Of a stretch of 64,000 nt of DNA, positions 18,342-27,174 are shown in pieces (the first letter of the stretch is position 1; each line of letters opens with the position of its first letter). Both the position numbers and the translations under genes were made by a program. The notes under the pieces are model-generated. The model was not told the origin of the DNA. It did not search any database and was given only the letters and a program-made list of their open reading frames with translations. This DNA is from Tenggerimyces flavus (GTDB lineage Bacteria; Actinomycetota; Actinomycetes; Propionibacteriales; Actinopolymorphaceae): NCBI RefSeq assembly GCF_016907715.1, contig NZ_JAFBCM010000001.1, positions 5,642,001-5,706,000 of the forward strand, written 5' to 3'.

Positions 18342-18694
18342 TGGAACCGTTGTCCTTGATTCTGGTCGTCGCAGCCGTTGCACTCGTGGTCTATGCCTTC
18401 GCCGCGGTCAATCTCGTGCGCCGGAACAAGGAGACCCCTCCTCCGCCCTGGAATCGGCTGCAAGGTCTGACCTGGCTCGCCTTCGCGGCGGCGGTCGTGA
18501 TCGTGCTGGCCGTGGCCGGCGCGCTGATCGTGACGATCGTCGGCATGGCGGACAGCCTCGGAGCACAGCTCGCGTTCGTGCTGGTAAGTGTCATCCTGCT
18601 CGGCGCGTTCTACGTCTTCCTCGTCCATCCGCTGGTGCGCGTGCTGCGCGCCCGCGGCGTGCCCGGTCAGGGAACACAGCAGCCGGACGCCTGA
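18341..18694 (+). CDS. Small integral membrane protein of the T7SS-type cassette
   Basis: This 117-aa protein has three hydrophobic segments (about residues 4-24, 43-68, 77-100) separated by short loops, and an Arg/Pro-rich C-terminus. Its ATG overlaps the stop of the preceding gene in a TGATG arrangement, so the two are translationally coupled. It is not recognised as a named family. Context suggests a membrane component or immunity-like partner of the preceding helical protein. Confidence 0.6.
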   Translation: MEPLSLILVVAAVALVVYAFAAVNLVRRNKETPPPPWNRLQGLTWLAFAAAVVIVLAVAGALIVTIVGMADSLGAQLAFVLVSVILLGAFYVFLVHPLVRVLRARGVPGQGTQQPDA

Positions 18695-18733
18695 ACAGTT
18701 GCCCAGAAATGTTCGCTACGAAGGAATGGAATC

Positions 18734-19168
18734 GTGGATCCTCGGGACGCCATTGAGCAGGCCATGCGTACGGTTCGCGAACGGCAGGCGCAGGCCGCCT
18801 CGGTAACGCAGCAGATCAACCAGGTCAGGGGGAAGGCGCAGACCGACGACGAGCGCGTCAAGGTCGAGGTCGGATCGATGGGCCAGCTCGAGTCGATCGA
18901 GCTCGACCCCCGCGCCATGCGAATGCCGTCGGAGGATCTGGCGAAGACCATCGTCGACCTCTCCAAGGCCGCCGCCGAGGATGCCGCGACCCAGACCCGC
19001 AAGGCAATGGAGACCCTCCTCGGCGAGGGCGTCGACTGGCAGAAGCTGACCGATGGTTCGTCCGGCGGGCTGGACATGGACGCGTTCAACAAGGTGTCCG
19101 AGTCGCTCGGCCTGGGCCGGATGGACGACCTGCCCAAGCCTCCGACGTTCCCCAATCCCCAGCCCTGA
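18734..19168 (+). CDS. YbaB/EbfC-family protein
   Basis: This 144-aa protein begins with a helical segment (MDPRDAIEQAMRTVRERQAQAASV) and has the YbaB-type beta strands (VKVEVGSMGQLESIELDPRAM, then a LAKTIVDLSKAAAEDA helix). YbaB proteins bind nucleoids; longer actinobacterial versions occur beside ESX/WXG100 gene sets (EspL-like). The GTG at 18734 follows a GAAGGAA site. Its presence at the end of this four-gene run is the best support for calling the run a type VII-associated cassette. Confidence 0.68.
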   Translation: MDPRDAIEQAMRTVRERQAQAASVTQQINQVRGKAQTDDERVKVEVGSMGQLESIELDPRAMRMPSEDLAKTIVDLSKAAAEDAATQTRKAMETLLGEGVDWQKLTDGSSGGLDMDAFNKVSESLGLGRMDDLPKPPTFPNPQP

Positions 19169-19256
19169 CCGAAAGGTCGAGCCACCTCGCCGTGAGTGGT
19201 GGACGATCTGCCGTTCGGCTGATTCGTCCCGCTCCGGCGCGGCCGATGCTGGAGGC

Positions 19257-20276
19257 ATGACAACGATCACGACGCGTCGCCAGTCGTCATGGACCCGCTG
19301 GGTGGAGCCCGTGGCGGTCGGGTGGGCGCTGCTGTACGGCGGACTCGGCATCCTCTGGACGCTCGGCGGCCCCGGCTTCCCGTTCGGCAAGGCGGCTGAC
19401 CGCGGCTACGGCGAGTCCATCCTCGGAACGGCCGACCCGCGACTCCTCGCCCCCGTCGTCGCCGTCGCGGGCCTGCTCGCCGCGGCCGCCGTGCTCGCCC
19501 TGCGCGGAACCAACGTGCTGGCCAAGGCCGCGTTCGGCTACCTCGCGATCCTCGGCGCGAGCCTGCTCGTCGTGATCCCCGACCGGAGGCCGCTGATCGC
19601 GGTCGCGTACGCGCCGATCCTGCTCATCGGAGCCCCGTTCGGCTGGCCGGAAGGCGTGAGCTTCCTCGACGCCATCCCCTGGCCCGTCCTCAACCAGCTC
19701 GTGCTGATGGTCGGCGGCGTCCTGCTGCTCGGCGCCGCCCTCGCCTACCGCCGACGTGTTCGACACGACGAGGCAGCGCCCTGGACCACGCTGGCGGCCG
19801 TGAGCCGTTGGGGCCCGTGGGCGGTCGGCATCGCGGTCGCGATCCCGGTCCTGTACGCGGCGACCCGCTGGGCCTGGGCGCTGGGCATCCCGCTCGGGAT
19901 CAGCGAGGAGTTCTTCCGCGAGGGCCAGGAGTCCGGCCTGTGGATCGCCGGCGCCGGGCTGGCCTCGTTCGCCGTCGTCGGTGCCTTGCTCACGCTCGGC
20001 CTCTGGCAACGCTGGGGCGAGGAGTTCCCGCGCTGGCTCCCGCTGCTCGGCGGCCGCCGCGTGCCGCCGAACCTCGCCGTCGTCCCCGCCACGATCGTGG
20101 CCGTGTTCGTGACGTCGGCAGGCCTGGAGTACTGGCGCCTCGTCCTGGCCGGCCCGATGGAGATGGAGATGAGCTGGACCACGCTCGGCCCCGAGCTGCT
20201 CTGGCCGATCTGGGGTGTCGCGCTCGCCGCCGCGGCGCTCGGCTACCGCCTGCGCCGCCGGGCCAACGAAGGTTAG
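19257..20276 (+). CDS. Multi-pass membrane protein of unknown function
   Basis: This 339-aa protein has about eight transmembrane segments (for example VAVGWALLYGGLGILWTL, LLAPVVAVAGLLAAAAVL, NQLVLMVGGVLLLGAALA and WPIWGVALAAAALGYRL). The start at 19257 follows a GGAGG directly upstream. No catalytic signature is visible. It is separated from the YbaB gene by 88 bp and converges on the DUF3500 gene with a 4-bp overlap at the 3' ends. I do not recognise the family. Confidence 0.75.
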   Translation: MTTITTRRQSSWTRWVEPVAVGWALLYGGLGILWTLGGPGFPFGKAADRGYGESILGTADPRLLAPVVAVAGLLAAAAVLALRGTNVLAKAAFGYLAILGASLLVVIPDRRPLIAVAYAPILLIGAPFGWPEGVSFLDAIPWPVLNQLVLMVGGVLLLGAALAYRRRVRHDEAAPWTTLAAVSRWGPWAVGIAVAIPVLYAATRWAWALGIPLGISEEFFREGQESGLWIAGAGLASFAVVGALLTLGLWQRWGEEFPRWLPLLGGRRVPPNLAVVPATIVAVFVTSAGLEYWRLVLAGPMEMEMSWTTLGPELLWPIWGVALAAAALGYRLRRRANEG

Positions 20277-21190
20277 TGACCAGACGCGTAGTGGGCCTTG
20301 AGCAGGTCGGTCCCCCAGTCCCGCTCGAGGTCGCGCCACACGCTGTGGATGTGGTTGCCGTCGTCCTGGGTGTTGTCGTACTCCAGGATGAACGTCGGCC
20401 CCTGCACCGCGTAGTAGTGCTTGTTGCCGATCCCCCGCTCGGTCGAGCCGGCCCAGCTGAACGTCACCGGGTCGAGCCCGGCGTCACCCAGCCGCTGCCA
20501 CGAGGCGTCGGCGACCGACGGCAGCAGCCGGGTGAGGTAGTGCTGGATGAGCCGTTCGAGCAACGCCTGTTGGTCGTTCGTCAGGTCGGCGTACGACAGG
20601 CCCTTCGGCAACACCGCCGGGTCGGCGACCGGGTCGTTCCGGGTGAGGATGTTGTCCGGCGCGACGTCCGACACGATCGCGACCTCGCGGCGCGCGTCGT
20701 CCAGGCCGCCGAGCAGGTCCCGAGCGAGATCCTCCTCGAACGGCAGGAACCGCAGCCCGGCGTCCGGCCCAGACACGATCATCGCCGGCTCGGCGCCGAG
20801 GAACTGCGGCGTGCCGGCGACCGTGTCGCCGACCACCGTGAGGTTGACGACCACGTGGTGGCCCGACGCGGAGAAGCCCCACGGCCCGGCGCCGGCAGGG
20901 TCGCCGAAGACGCGGAAGTAATACGACAGCGGGTGGATCGTCCGGCCCTCGCGCTCGCGCGACATGATCTGCCGCGCCTCGGCGAAGGCGCGCTCCGACA
21001 GTCCGGCACGCAGGATCTCGTACGCAAGCTCGCGTTGACGCTCGGTCATGTCCCGCAGCGGCAGTCCCGGACGCTGCGCCGGAACGTACACCCACTCCGA
21101 CCGATCGGGCGTGTCGAATGGTGCCGTGGCGGTCGTCCGCTGCGCGGGATCGAGCGCGTCCAGGAACGCGGTCGCGGCCGCGGCGATCAT
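20273..21190 (-). CDS. DUF3500 domain protein, paralogue 1
   Basis: This 305-aa protein of the DUF3500 family has the characteristic sequence of this group: FDTPDRSEWVYVP near the N-terminus, GHHVVVNLTVV in the middle, FLGAEPAMI, and FILEYDNTQDDGNHIHSVWRDLERDWG at the C-terminus. No signal peptide is evident. The ATG at 21190 overlaps the stop of its paralogue (ATGA). Function is not established for the family; conserved His and Asp residues suggest metal binding, which is inference. Confidence 0.85.
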   Translation of the reverse strand: MIAAAATAFLDALDPAQRTTATAPFDTPDRSEWVYVPAQRPGLPLRDMTERQRELAYEILRAGLSERAFAEARQIMSREREGRTIHPLSYYFRVFGDPAGAGPWGFSASGHHVVVNLTVVGDTVAGTPQFLGAEPAMIVSGPDAGLRFLPFEEDLARDLLGGLDDARREVAIVSDVAPDNILTRNDPVADPAVLPKGLSYADLTNDQQALLERLIQHYLTRLLPSVADASWQRLGDAGLDPVTFSWAGSTERGIGNKHYYAVQGPTFILEYDNTQDDGNHIHSVWRDLERDWGTDLLKAHYASGH

Positions 21191-22161
21191 GAGTCCTCCC
21201 GGTGGTCCGTGGCGTAGTGCTTGGCGAGCAGGTCCTCGCCCCAGTCGTTGGCGAAGTCCCGCCAGACGCTGTGGATGTGGTTCGCGTTGTTCTGCGTGTT
21301 GTCGTACTCGAGCAGGAACGTCGGCCCGAGCACGTTGTAGTAGTGCCCGTTGCCGATGCCGGGCTCGAGCGAACCGGCCCAGGTGAACGTCACTGGCTCG
21401 AGGCCGGCACCCTCCACCCGCGCCCACGCCTCGTCGGCGAGCGCCGGCGTCGGGCGCGTCAGGTAGTGGCGAACGAGGCCGCGCAGCAGCTCGCGCTGGT
21501 CGTCGGTCATGTCGCCGTACGCGAGCCCGGACGGCATCGCCTTCCGGTCCACGACCGGGTCCATCCGGCTCATGATGTCGTCGGGCGCGGTCTCCGCCAC
21601 GATCGCGATCTTGCGCCGGTCGTCGTCGAGAGCCAGCACGAGCGCGCGGCCGAGGTCCTCCTCGTCCGGCAGCGCCCGCAGACCCTCCTGCGGGCCGCTC
21701 GGGACGCGGGCCGGGTTCGCGCCGAAGAAGTGCGGGGTCACGGCGACGTCGTCGCCGACGACGGTGACGTGTATGGCGATGTGGTGCCCGTTCGTCCGCC
21801 ACGCCCAGGGCTCGGCGGCTCCCGGCGTGCCGAGCACACGGAACCAGTACAGCTCCGGGTCCCGTTCGAAATGGACGGTGCCGCTCACTCGTTCGAGCTC
21901 GCCCAGGATCGGCTCGAGGCCGATGATCCCGCGGGCCGTCTGCTGGGCTCGTTCGGACAGGCCGGTGTCCAGCAACGCGAACGCGAGCCGCCGCTGCTCC
22001 TCGGACATGTCCTTCAGCCGCAGCCCGGGACGCGGGCCAGGGACGTACGTCCACTCCCGGTGGTCGGGCGTGTCGAACGGTGCCGTCGCCTGCGCCCGTT
22101 GCCCGTCGTCGAGACTGGCGAGGAACGCCTGCGCGGCCTGAGTCATCGTCTGCGCGGTCAT
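21187..22161 (-). CDS. DUF3500 domain protein, paralogue 2
   Basis: This 324-aa protein is colinear with its neighbour through FDTPDHREWTYVP, GHHIAIHVTVV, FFGANPARV and FLLEYDNTQNNANHIHSVWRDFANDWG. It has an extra stretch near residues 78-95 (GLEPILGELERVSGTVHFE) that the other paralogue lacks. The two are clearly a tandem duplication and share a 4-bp overlap. It is divergent from udgX by 51 bp. The pair's conservation suggests two related substrates or a heteromer. Confidence 0.85.
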   Translation of the reverse strand: MTAQTMTQAAQAFLASLDDGQRAQATAPFDTPDHREWTYVPGPRPGLRLKDMSEEQRRLAFALLDTGLSERAQQTARGIIGLEPILGELERVSGTVHFERDPELYWFRVLGTPGAAEPWAWRTNGHHIAIHVTVVGDDVAVTPHFFGANPARVPSGPQEGLRALPDEEDLGRALVLALDDDRRKIAIVAETAPDDIMSRMDPVVDRKAMPSGLAYGDMTDDQRELLRGLVRHYLTRPTPALADEAWARVEGAGLEPVTFTWAGSLEPGIGNGHYYNVLGPTFLLEYDNTQNNANHIHSVWRDFANDWGEDLLAKHYATDHREDS

Positions 22162-22212
22162 CGTCCGCCAGCGTACGGGTTGATCGGACGCCAGCGGGGA
22201 AGGTGACGTGAC

Positions 22213-22824
22213 ATGGCCACCGTCACCGTCCCCGAGACGACAGCTCTGTCGAAGCTGCGCGAGGCCGTCCAGCACTGTCGCAACTGTGATCTCTACAAGG
22301 ACGCCGACCGGGCCGTCTTCGGCGAGGGTCCCAAGAAGTCGCCGCTGATGATGGTCGGCGAGACGCCCGGAGACCAGGAGGACAAGAAGGGCCACGTCTT
22401 CGTCGGCCCGGCCGGGCGTCTGCTGGACGAGGCCCTGATCGACGCGGGCATCGACCGCGCCGGGGTGTACCTGACGAATGCGGTCAAACACTTCAAGTTC
22501 ACCCGCGAGGAACGCGGTAAGCGGCGGTTGCACAAGACGCCCAGCCGGTCGGAGATCGTAGCGTGCCAGACGTGGCTGGAACGCGAGCTGGCAGCCGTCA
22601 AGCCCGCCGTGCTGGTGCTCCTCGGCGCGGTCGCGGCGAGCTCGGTGATGGGGCCGTCGTTCCGCGTCACCCAGCAGCGCGGCGAGGTCCTCGATTGGCC
22701 GGACCACGACGGCGTCATCGTGGCGACCGTGCACCCCTCGGCGGTCCTGCGCGCCGACGACCGCGAGGCCGCTTATGCGGAGTTCGTCGCGGATCTGCGG
22801 GTTGCGGCGCGAGCCCTGCCCTGA
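22213..22824 (+). CDS. udgX: UdgX-family uracil-DNA glycosylase
   Basis: This 203-aa uracil-DNA glycosylase of the UdgX group has motif A GETPGDQED (residues 49-57), FVGPAGRLLDEAL, the KRRLH loop with His107, and the C-terminal HPSAVLR motif. In UdgX the His of the KRRIH loop forms a covalent link with the abasic site after uracil removal; here Ile is Leu. Cys22 and Cys25 (HCRNC) and Cys118 fit iron-sulfur ligands. It removes uracil from DNA without conventional turnover. It stands upstream of pimB, apparently as a separate function. Confidence 0.9.
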   Translation: MATVTVPETTALSKLREAVQHCRNCDLYKDADRAVFGEGPKKSPLMMVGETPGDQEDKKGHVFVGPAGRLLDEALIDAGIDRAGVYLTNAVKHFKFTREERGKRRLHKTPSRSEIVACQTWLERELAAVKPAVLVLLGAVAASSVMGPSFRVTQQRGEVLDWPDHDGVIVATVHPSAVLRADDREAAYAEFVADLRVAARALP

Positions 22825-22844
22825 CCAGGCATTAAGGTCAGCGA

Positions 22845-23981
22845 GTGGCTCGTACGCTCGTCGTGACCAACGACTTCCCGACCCGGCAGGGCGGCATCGA
22901 GGCGTTCGTCCTCGCGCTCTGCCAGCGCCTGCCCGCGGACGACGTCGTCGTCTACACGGCCTCGATGCCGGGTGACCGCGCGTACGACGCCAAGCTGCCG
23001 TTCGCCGTCGTCCGGGATCCGACGGGCACGCTGCTCCCCACGCCTGCCGTGTCGACGCGGACGACCGCCGTGCTCAAGGGCGAGGGCTGCGACCGCGTGC
23101 TGTTCGGCGCCGCGGCCTCGCTCGGCCTGCTCGCCGCCGACCTGCGCAAGGCCGGCGCGCACCGGATCGTCGGCATCACCCACGGGCACGAGACCTGGTG
23201 GGCCCGCGTCCCCGGCGCCCGGAACGCGCTGCGGCGGATCGGCCGGACCACCGACGTCCTCACCTACCTGGGCGAGTACACCCGCTCGGTGATCGCGAAG
23301 GCGCTCGACCCGTCCGACGCGGCCCGGATGGCCCGGCTGACGCCCGGCGTGGACGCCGACGCGTTCAAGGCGGGTACGGGCGGCAAGGAGATCCGGGAGC
23401 GGTTCGGCATCGACGCCGGCAAGCCGGTCATCGTCTGCGTGGCGAGGCTCACCGCGCGCAAGGGCCAGGACACGCTGATCCGCGCACTCCCCCATGTCCT
23501 GCGGGAGATTCCGGACGCGACGCTGCTGATCGTCGGCGACGGGCCTTACCGGGAGACGCTGGAGAAGCTGACCGACGAGACCGGCATACGCAAGCACGTC
23601 GTGTTCGCGGGTGCGGTGCCGTGGGCCGAGATCCCGCCGTACTTCGACGCCGGCAACGTGTTCGCGATGCCGTGCCGGACCCGGCTCGGCGGGCTGGAGC
23701 CAGAGGCTCTCGGCATCGTCTTCCTGGAGGCGCAGGCGTCCGGACTTCCTGTGGTGGTGGGCGATTCCGGCGGCGCGCCGGACGCGGTGCGGCACGGCGA
23801 GACGGGGTATGTCGTCGACCCGTACAACCCCGTCGCGGTCGCGGCCAAGGTCACCGACCTGCTGAAGGATCCCGAGCTGGCGCGGAAGATGGGTGCGCTC
23901 GGACGCGAGTGGGTCAAGGCGGAGTGGTCGTGGGAGTCGTCGGTCGCGACGCTCCGCAAGCTGCTGGCGTACCCGGACTGA
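22845..23981 (+). CDS. pimB: GT4 glycosyltransferase, probable PimB-type phosphatidylinositol mannosyltransferase
   Basis: This 378-aa GT-B glycosyltransferase of family 4 has the N-terminal acceptor loop FPTRQGGIEAFV and the donor-site E-x7-E motif (EALGIVFLE, around residue 288), with GDSGGAPD and GETGYVVDP after it. Sequence features and the SRPBCC gene next to it match the mycobacterial PimB'/Rv2188c neighbourhood, where the enzyme adds the second mannose to PIM1. The start is GTG 22845, 20 bp after udgX. Confidence 0.82.
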   Translation: MARTLVVTNDFPTRQGGIEAFVLALCQRLPADDVVVYTASMPGDRAYDAKLPFAVVRDPTGTLLPTPAVSTRTTAVLKGEGCDRVLFGAAASLGLLAADLRKAGAHRIVGITHGHETWWARVPGARNALRRIGRTTDVLTYLGEYTRSVIAKALDPSDAARMARLTPGVDADAFKAGTGGKEIRERFGIDAGKPVIVCVARLTARKGQDTLIRALPHVLREIPDATLLIVGDGPYRETLEKLTDETGIRKHVVFAGAVPWAEIPPYFDAGNVFAMPCRTRLGGLEPEALGIVFLEAQASGLPVVVGDSGGAPDAVRHGETGYVVDPYNPVAVAAKVTDLLKDPELARKMGALGREWVKAEWSWESSVATLRKLLAYPD

Positions 23982-23985
23982 GCCG

Positions 23986-24366
23986 ATGACCGCCCTCGAC
24001 CTCGCCGACGACACGTTCGTGGTCGCGCCGCCGAAGGTGCTCGCGAAACGCCTTGGTGAGCAGGCGTTCTGGCGCAAGTGTTGGCCGCAAGTCAGCCTTG
24101 ACAGCTACCAGGACCGAGGCCTCGAGGGCAGGCGCTGGTACGTCAACGGCGAGGTCACCGGCTCCGCCGAGCTGTGGCTGGAACCGTACGGCGACGGCAC
24201 CGTCGTGCACCTGTTCCTACGCGCCGATCCCGCACCGGACAAGGCGAAACCGCGTACGGTCGACAAGCTCCGCAAGCGCTATACGATCGCGCTCAAAGAC
24301 GCCGTGGTCGGCCTCAAGCTCGAACTCGAGGCCGGGCGCCCACCCGGCGTGGGGCGGAAGGGCTAG
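23986..24366 (+). CDS. SRPBCC-like protein next to pimB
   Basis: This 126-aa protein (LADDTFVVAPPKVLAKRLGE, then EVTGSAELWLEPYGDGTVVHLFLRADP) has the strand pattern of a START/polyketide-cyclase domain and ends in a helix (YTIALKDAVVGLKLELEAG). It starts 4 bp after pimB, in the place of Rv2185c (TB16.3) relative to PimB' in mycobacteria. It is presumably co-transcribed with pimB and may bind a lipid intermediate. Catalytic function is not indicated. Confidence 0.7.
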   Translation: MTALDLADDTFVVAPPKVLAKRLGEQAFWRKCWPQVSLDSYQDRGLEGRRWYVNGEVTGSAELWLEPYGDGTVVHLFLRADPAPDKAKPRTVDKLRKRYTIALKDAVVGLKLELEAGRPPGVGRKG

Positions 24367-24452
24367 CGCGGGAGTGCCGCACGGCCGGGACTGGCCGGCG
24401 CGGCACCTCGAACGATCGCTCCTTCGAAACACGATCCAGCTACGCTCCGATC

Positions 24453-25838
24453 GTGGGCACCGGAATCGCGACAGAGGCGGACGAACAGGCACTACGTCCG
24501 ATCCCCGAGTCCGAACGTACGTCGAACGCGGCCGCGCAGTTCTGGATCTGGGCCGGCGCCAACATCGCGCCGATCAACTGGGTGCTGGGCGCGCTCGGCA
24601 TCAAGCTCGGCCTCAGCGTGATGGACACGATCCTCGTGCTGGTGATCGGCAACCTGATCGGCATGGCCCTGTTCGGCACGTTCGTCCTCATGGGCCAGCG
24701 CACCGGCGTGAGCCAGATGGTCCTCGCCCGCAGTGCGTTCGGCCGGGTCGGCGCCCACCTGCCGACGGTCCTGCAGGGCGTGATCGCCGCCGGCTGGTGC
24801 GCGATCAACACCTGGATCGTGCTGGACCTGCTGCTCGCGCTGTTCGGCGAGCTCGGCATCACCGGCGGGATCGCGCTGAAGCTCGGCCTGGTCGTGCTGA
24901 TCATGGGCCTGCAGGTGCTGATCGCGGCGACCGGGTTCAAGGCGATCGCGAAGTTCGAGAAGTGGACCGTCCCGATCACGCTGCTCGTGCTGGTGGCGAT
25001 GAGCGTGATCGCGTGGACCCGCCTCGACGTGCAGTGGTCGCTCCCCGGCACGGTCACCGGGTCCGAGCGGATCGCGATGATGAGTGCGGTGATGACCGCG
25101 ATCGGGATCGGCTGGGGCATCACCTGGTTCGCGTACGCCTCGGACTACTCGCGCTTCGTTCCGCGTTCGGTGCCCGCCGGCAAGGTGTACGCGGCGAGCG
25201 TGCTCGGCCAGTTCATTCCGGTCGTGTGGCTCGGCGTTCTCGGCGCGTCGCTCGCGACCGTGAGCGCGACGGCAGATCCCGGGGCTCTGATCGTCAACGC
25301 CTATGGAGGATTGGCGATCCCGGTGATCCTGCTGGTCATCCACGGCCCGATCGCGACGAACATCCTGAACGTCTACTCGTGTGCGCTCTGCGCGCAGACG
25401 ATCGGCTGGCGGATCGACCGCCGCAACCTCTCCGTGCTCGTCGGCGCGTTCGCCGCGCTGTTCACGGTCTACCTGGTGTTCCAGGGCGACTTCGCGAAAC
25501 AGCTCGACGCGTGGCTCGCCGGGCTCGTCACCTGGGTCGCGCCGTGGGCGGGCGTGATGCTCATGCACTACTACGTGGTTCGGCGGCGCGAGATCGACGT
25601 GGAGTCTCTGTTCGACGACACGGGGACGCGGTTACCCCGGTACGGGTGGCCGGCGCTGATCGCGTTCGTCGTCGGCATCGTGGCGACCTGGTCCTTCGAG
25701 TTCGGCCTGGTCGGGCCGCTGCAGGGACCGATCGCGCGGGCGCTGGGCGGGATCGACCTGTCCTGGCTGGCCGGGCTGCTCGTCGCCGGGCTCTTGTACC
25801 TGCTGCTGAATCGGGTGATGCCGAATGAGCGACGCTGA
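24453..25838 (+). CDS. NCS1-family cytosine/purine permease
   Basis: This 461-aa nucleobase:cation symporter of the NCS1 family (CodB-like) has about twelve hydrophobic segments and the family patterns NAAAQFWIWAGANIAPINW, GAHLPTVLQGVIAAGWCAINTW, ITWFAYASDYSRFVP and NILNVYSCALCAQTIG. The GTG at 24453 was chosen because a TACGCT -10-like hexamer ends four bases upstream, suggesting a leaderless mRNA; a long open frame upstream has no ribosome site. It heads a three-gene operon with a cytosine deaminase and a nucleoside hydrolase, so cytosine or another nucleobase is the likely cargo. Confidence 0.87.
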   Translation: MGTGIATEADEQALRPIPESERTSNAAAQFWIWAGANIAPINWVLGALGIKLGLSVMDTILVLVIGNLIGMALFGTFVLMGQRTGVSQMVLARSAFGRVGAHLPTVLQGVIAAGWCAINTWIVLDLLLALFGELGITGGIALKLGLVVLIMGLQVLIAATGFKAIAKFEKWTVPITLLVLVAMSVIAWTRLDVQWSLPGTVTGSERIAMMSAVMTAIGIGWGITWFAYASDYSRFVPRSVPAGKVYAASVLGQFIPVVWLGVLGASLATVSATADPGALIVNAYGGLAIPVILLVIHGPIATNILNVYSCALCAQTIGWRIDRRNLSVLVGAFAALFTVYLVFQGDFAKQLDAWLAGLVTWVAPWAGVMLMHYYVVRRREIDVESLFDDTGTRLPRYGWPALIAFVVGIVATWSFEFGLVGPLQGPIARALGGIDLSWLAGLLVAGLLYLLLNRVMPNERR

Positions 25839-26274
25839 CTTCCTTTCCGCGGCCATTGCCGAGGCGCGGCTCGGGCTGTCCGAGGGCGGCGTGCCGATCG
25901 GTGCCGCCCTGGTCGTCTCCGGTGCTGTGGTGGCGACGGGGCGCAACCGGCGGGTGCAGCTCGGCAGCGCGATCCGGCACGGCGAGACGGACTGCCTGGA
26001 GAACGCGGGACGGCTGCCGGGCTCGACGTACGCGCGGGCCACGATGTACACGACGCTCTCGCCGTGCCACATGTGCTCCGGCGCGATCCTGCTCTACAAG
26101 ATCCCGCGCGTGGTGCTGGGCGAGAACGCCACGTTCCTCGGCGCCGAGGAACTGCTGCGGGCGAACGGCGTCGAGGTGGTCAACCTCGACTCCGCCGAAT
26201 GCAAGGCGCTGATGGACGCGTTCATCGCCGCCCACCCCGAAGTGTGGAACGAGGACATCGGCGAGGAGCCCTGA
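25825..26274 (+). CDS. Cytosine deaminase (CDA/FCY1-like)
   Basis: This 149-aa zinc deaminase has HGETDCLEN with His52 and catalytic Glu54, and the zinc motif SPCHMC (Cys81 and Cys84). The Glu-Asn after the HGE (CLEN) and the short length resemble yeast-type cytosine deaminase rather than bacterial CodA, which is larger. It would convert cytosine to uracil and ammonia. It overlaps the permease by 14 bp, fixing the pair as a uptake-and-deamination unit. Confidence 0.85.
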   Translation: MSDADFLSAAIAEARLGLSEGGVPIGAALVVSGAVVATGRNRRVQLGSAIRHGETDCLENAGRLPGSTYARATMYTTLSPCHMCSGAILLYKIPRVVLGENATFLGAEELLRANGVEVVNLDSAECKALMDAFIAAHPEVWNEDIGEEP

Positions 26275-27164
26275 TGAACGTGTCCAGGCCGACCCAGCGC
26301 CGGGTGATCATCAACTCGGATGCGAAGAACGAGGCCGACGACCAGTTCGCGATCGTGCACGGGCTGCTGTCGCCGACGTTCGACATCCGTGGGTTGATCG
26401 CCGCGCACTTCGGCACCAGACGGAGCGACCGCAGCATGCTCGAGTCGCGGGCGGAGCTCGACCTCCTGCTGGGGTTCCTCGGCCTGACCGGCAAGGTCGT
26501 CGTGGCGAACGGTGCCGCCGCGGGCATCCCCGACGAGCAGACCCCGGCGGACTCCCCCGGCGCGCGGCTGATCATCGAGGAGTCCAAGCTCGCCTCGGCT
26601 AACGATCCGCTGTACGTGGCGTTCCTCGGTCCGCTCACCGACATGGCCGCCGCGATCCTGCTCGACCCCGAGATCGTGCACCGCGACGTCGTCGTGATCT
26701 GGATCGGCGGGCGCGGCTATCGCGGCTTCGACCACGAGCCCAAGGTCGAGTTCAACCTGTCCAACGACATCGCCGCCGCGAACGTCGTCTTCGATTCCGG
26801 CATCACGATCTGGCAGGTGCCGAGCGACGTCTTCACGAAGGTCTCGGTGAGCTACGCCGAGCTGGACGACAGGATCGGCGGCACGAGCCCGCTGGCCGAC
26901 TACCTCATCCAGCAGCTGCGCGAGTGGAACGCCCGGTGGCACGGGACACCGATCGAGTCCCGTTCACTCGGCGACTCCCCCGTCATCGCCCTGATGCTCT
27001 ATCCACCCAGCGGCTCGTTCCGGGTCCGTCCCGCGCCGCGCTTCGGACTCGACGGTGCCTACCTGCCGGGGTCGAACCATCCGATCAGGGTGTGCGAGGA
27101 CCTGGACACCCGGTTCCTGCTCGAGGACATGTTCGCCAAGCTCCGCGCGTTCGGCCGCCGCTAG
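26274..27164 (+). CDS. Nucleoside hydrolase-like protein
   Basis: This 296-aa protein has the N-terminal calcium-site motif in the variant form NSDAKNEADDQFA (Asp16, Asp22, Asp23); classic nucleoside hydrolases read DTDxGxDD, so two residues are inserted here, as in the DUF1593-like branch. Later PLTDMAAAIL and the FNLSNDIAAANVVF segment fit the fold. The ATG overlaps the deaminase stop (TGATG). It would release free bases for the neighbouring permease and deaminase pathway. Substrate preference is not readable. Confidence 0.78.
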   Translation: MNVSRPTQRRVIINSDAKNEADDQFAIVHGLLSPTFDIRGLIAAHFGTRRSDRSMLESRAELDLLLGFLGLTGKVVVANGAAAGIPDEQTPADSPGARLIIEESKLASANDPLYVAFLGPLTDMAAAILLDPEIVHRDVVVIWIGGRGYRGFDHEPKVEFNLSNDIAAANVVFDSGITIWQVPSDVFTKVSVSYAELDDRIGGTSPLADYLIQQLREWNARWHGTPIESRSLGDSPVIALMLYPPSGSFRVRPAPRFGLDGAYLPGSNHPIRVCEDLDTRFLLEDMFAKLRAFGRR

Positions 27165-27174
27165 TTGCCCGGAC

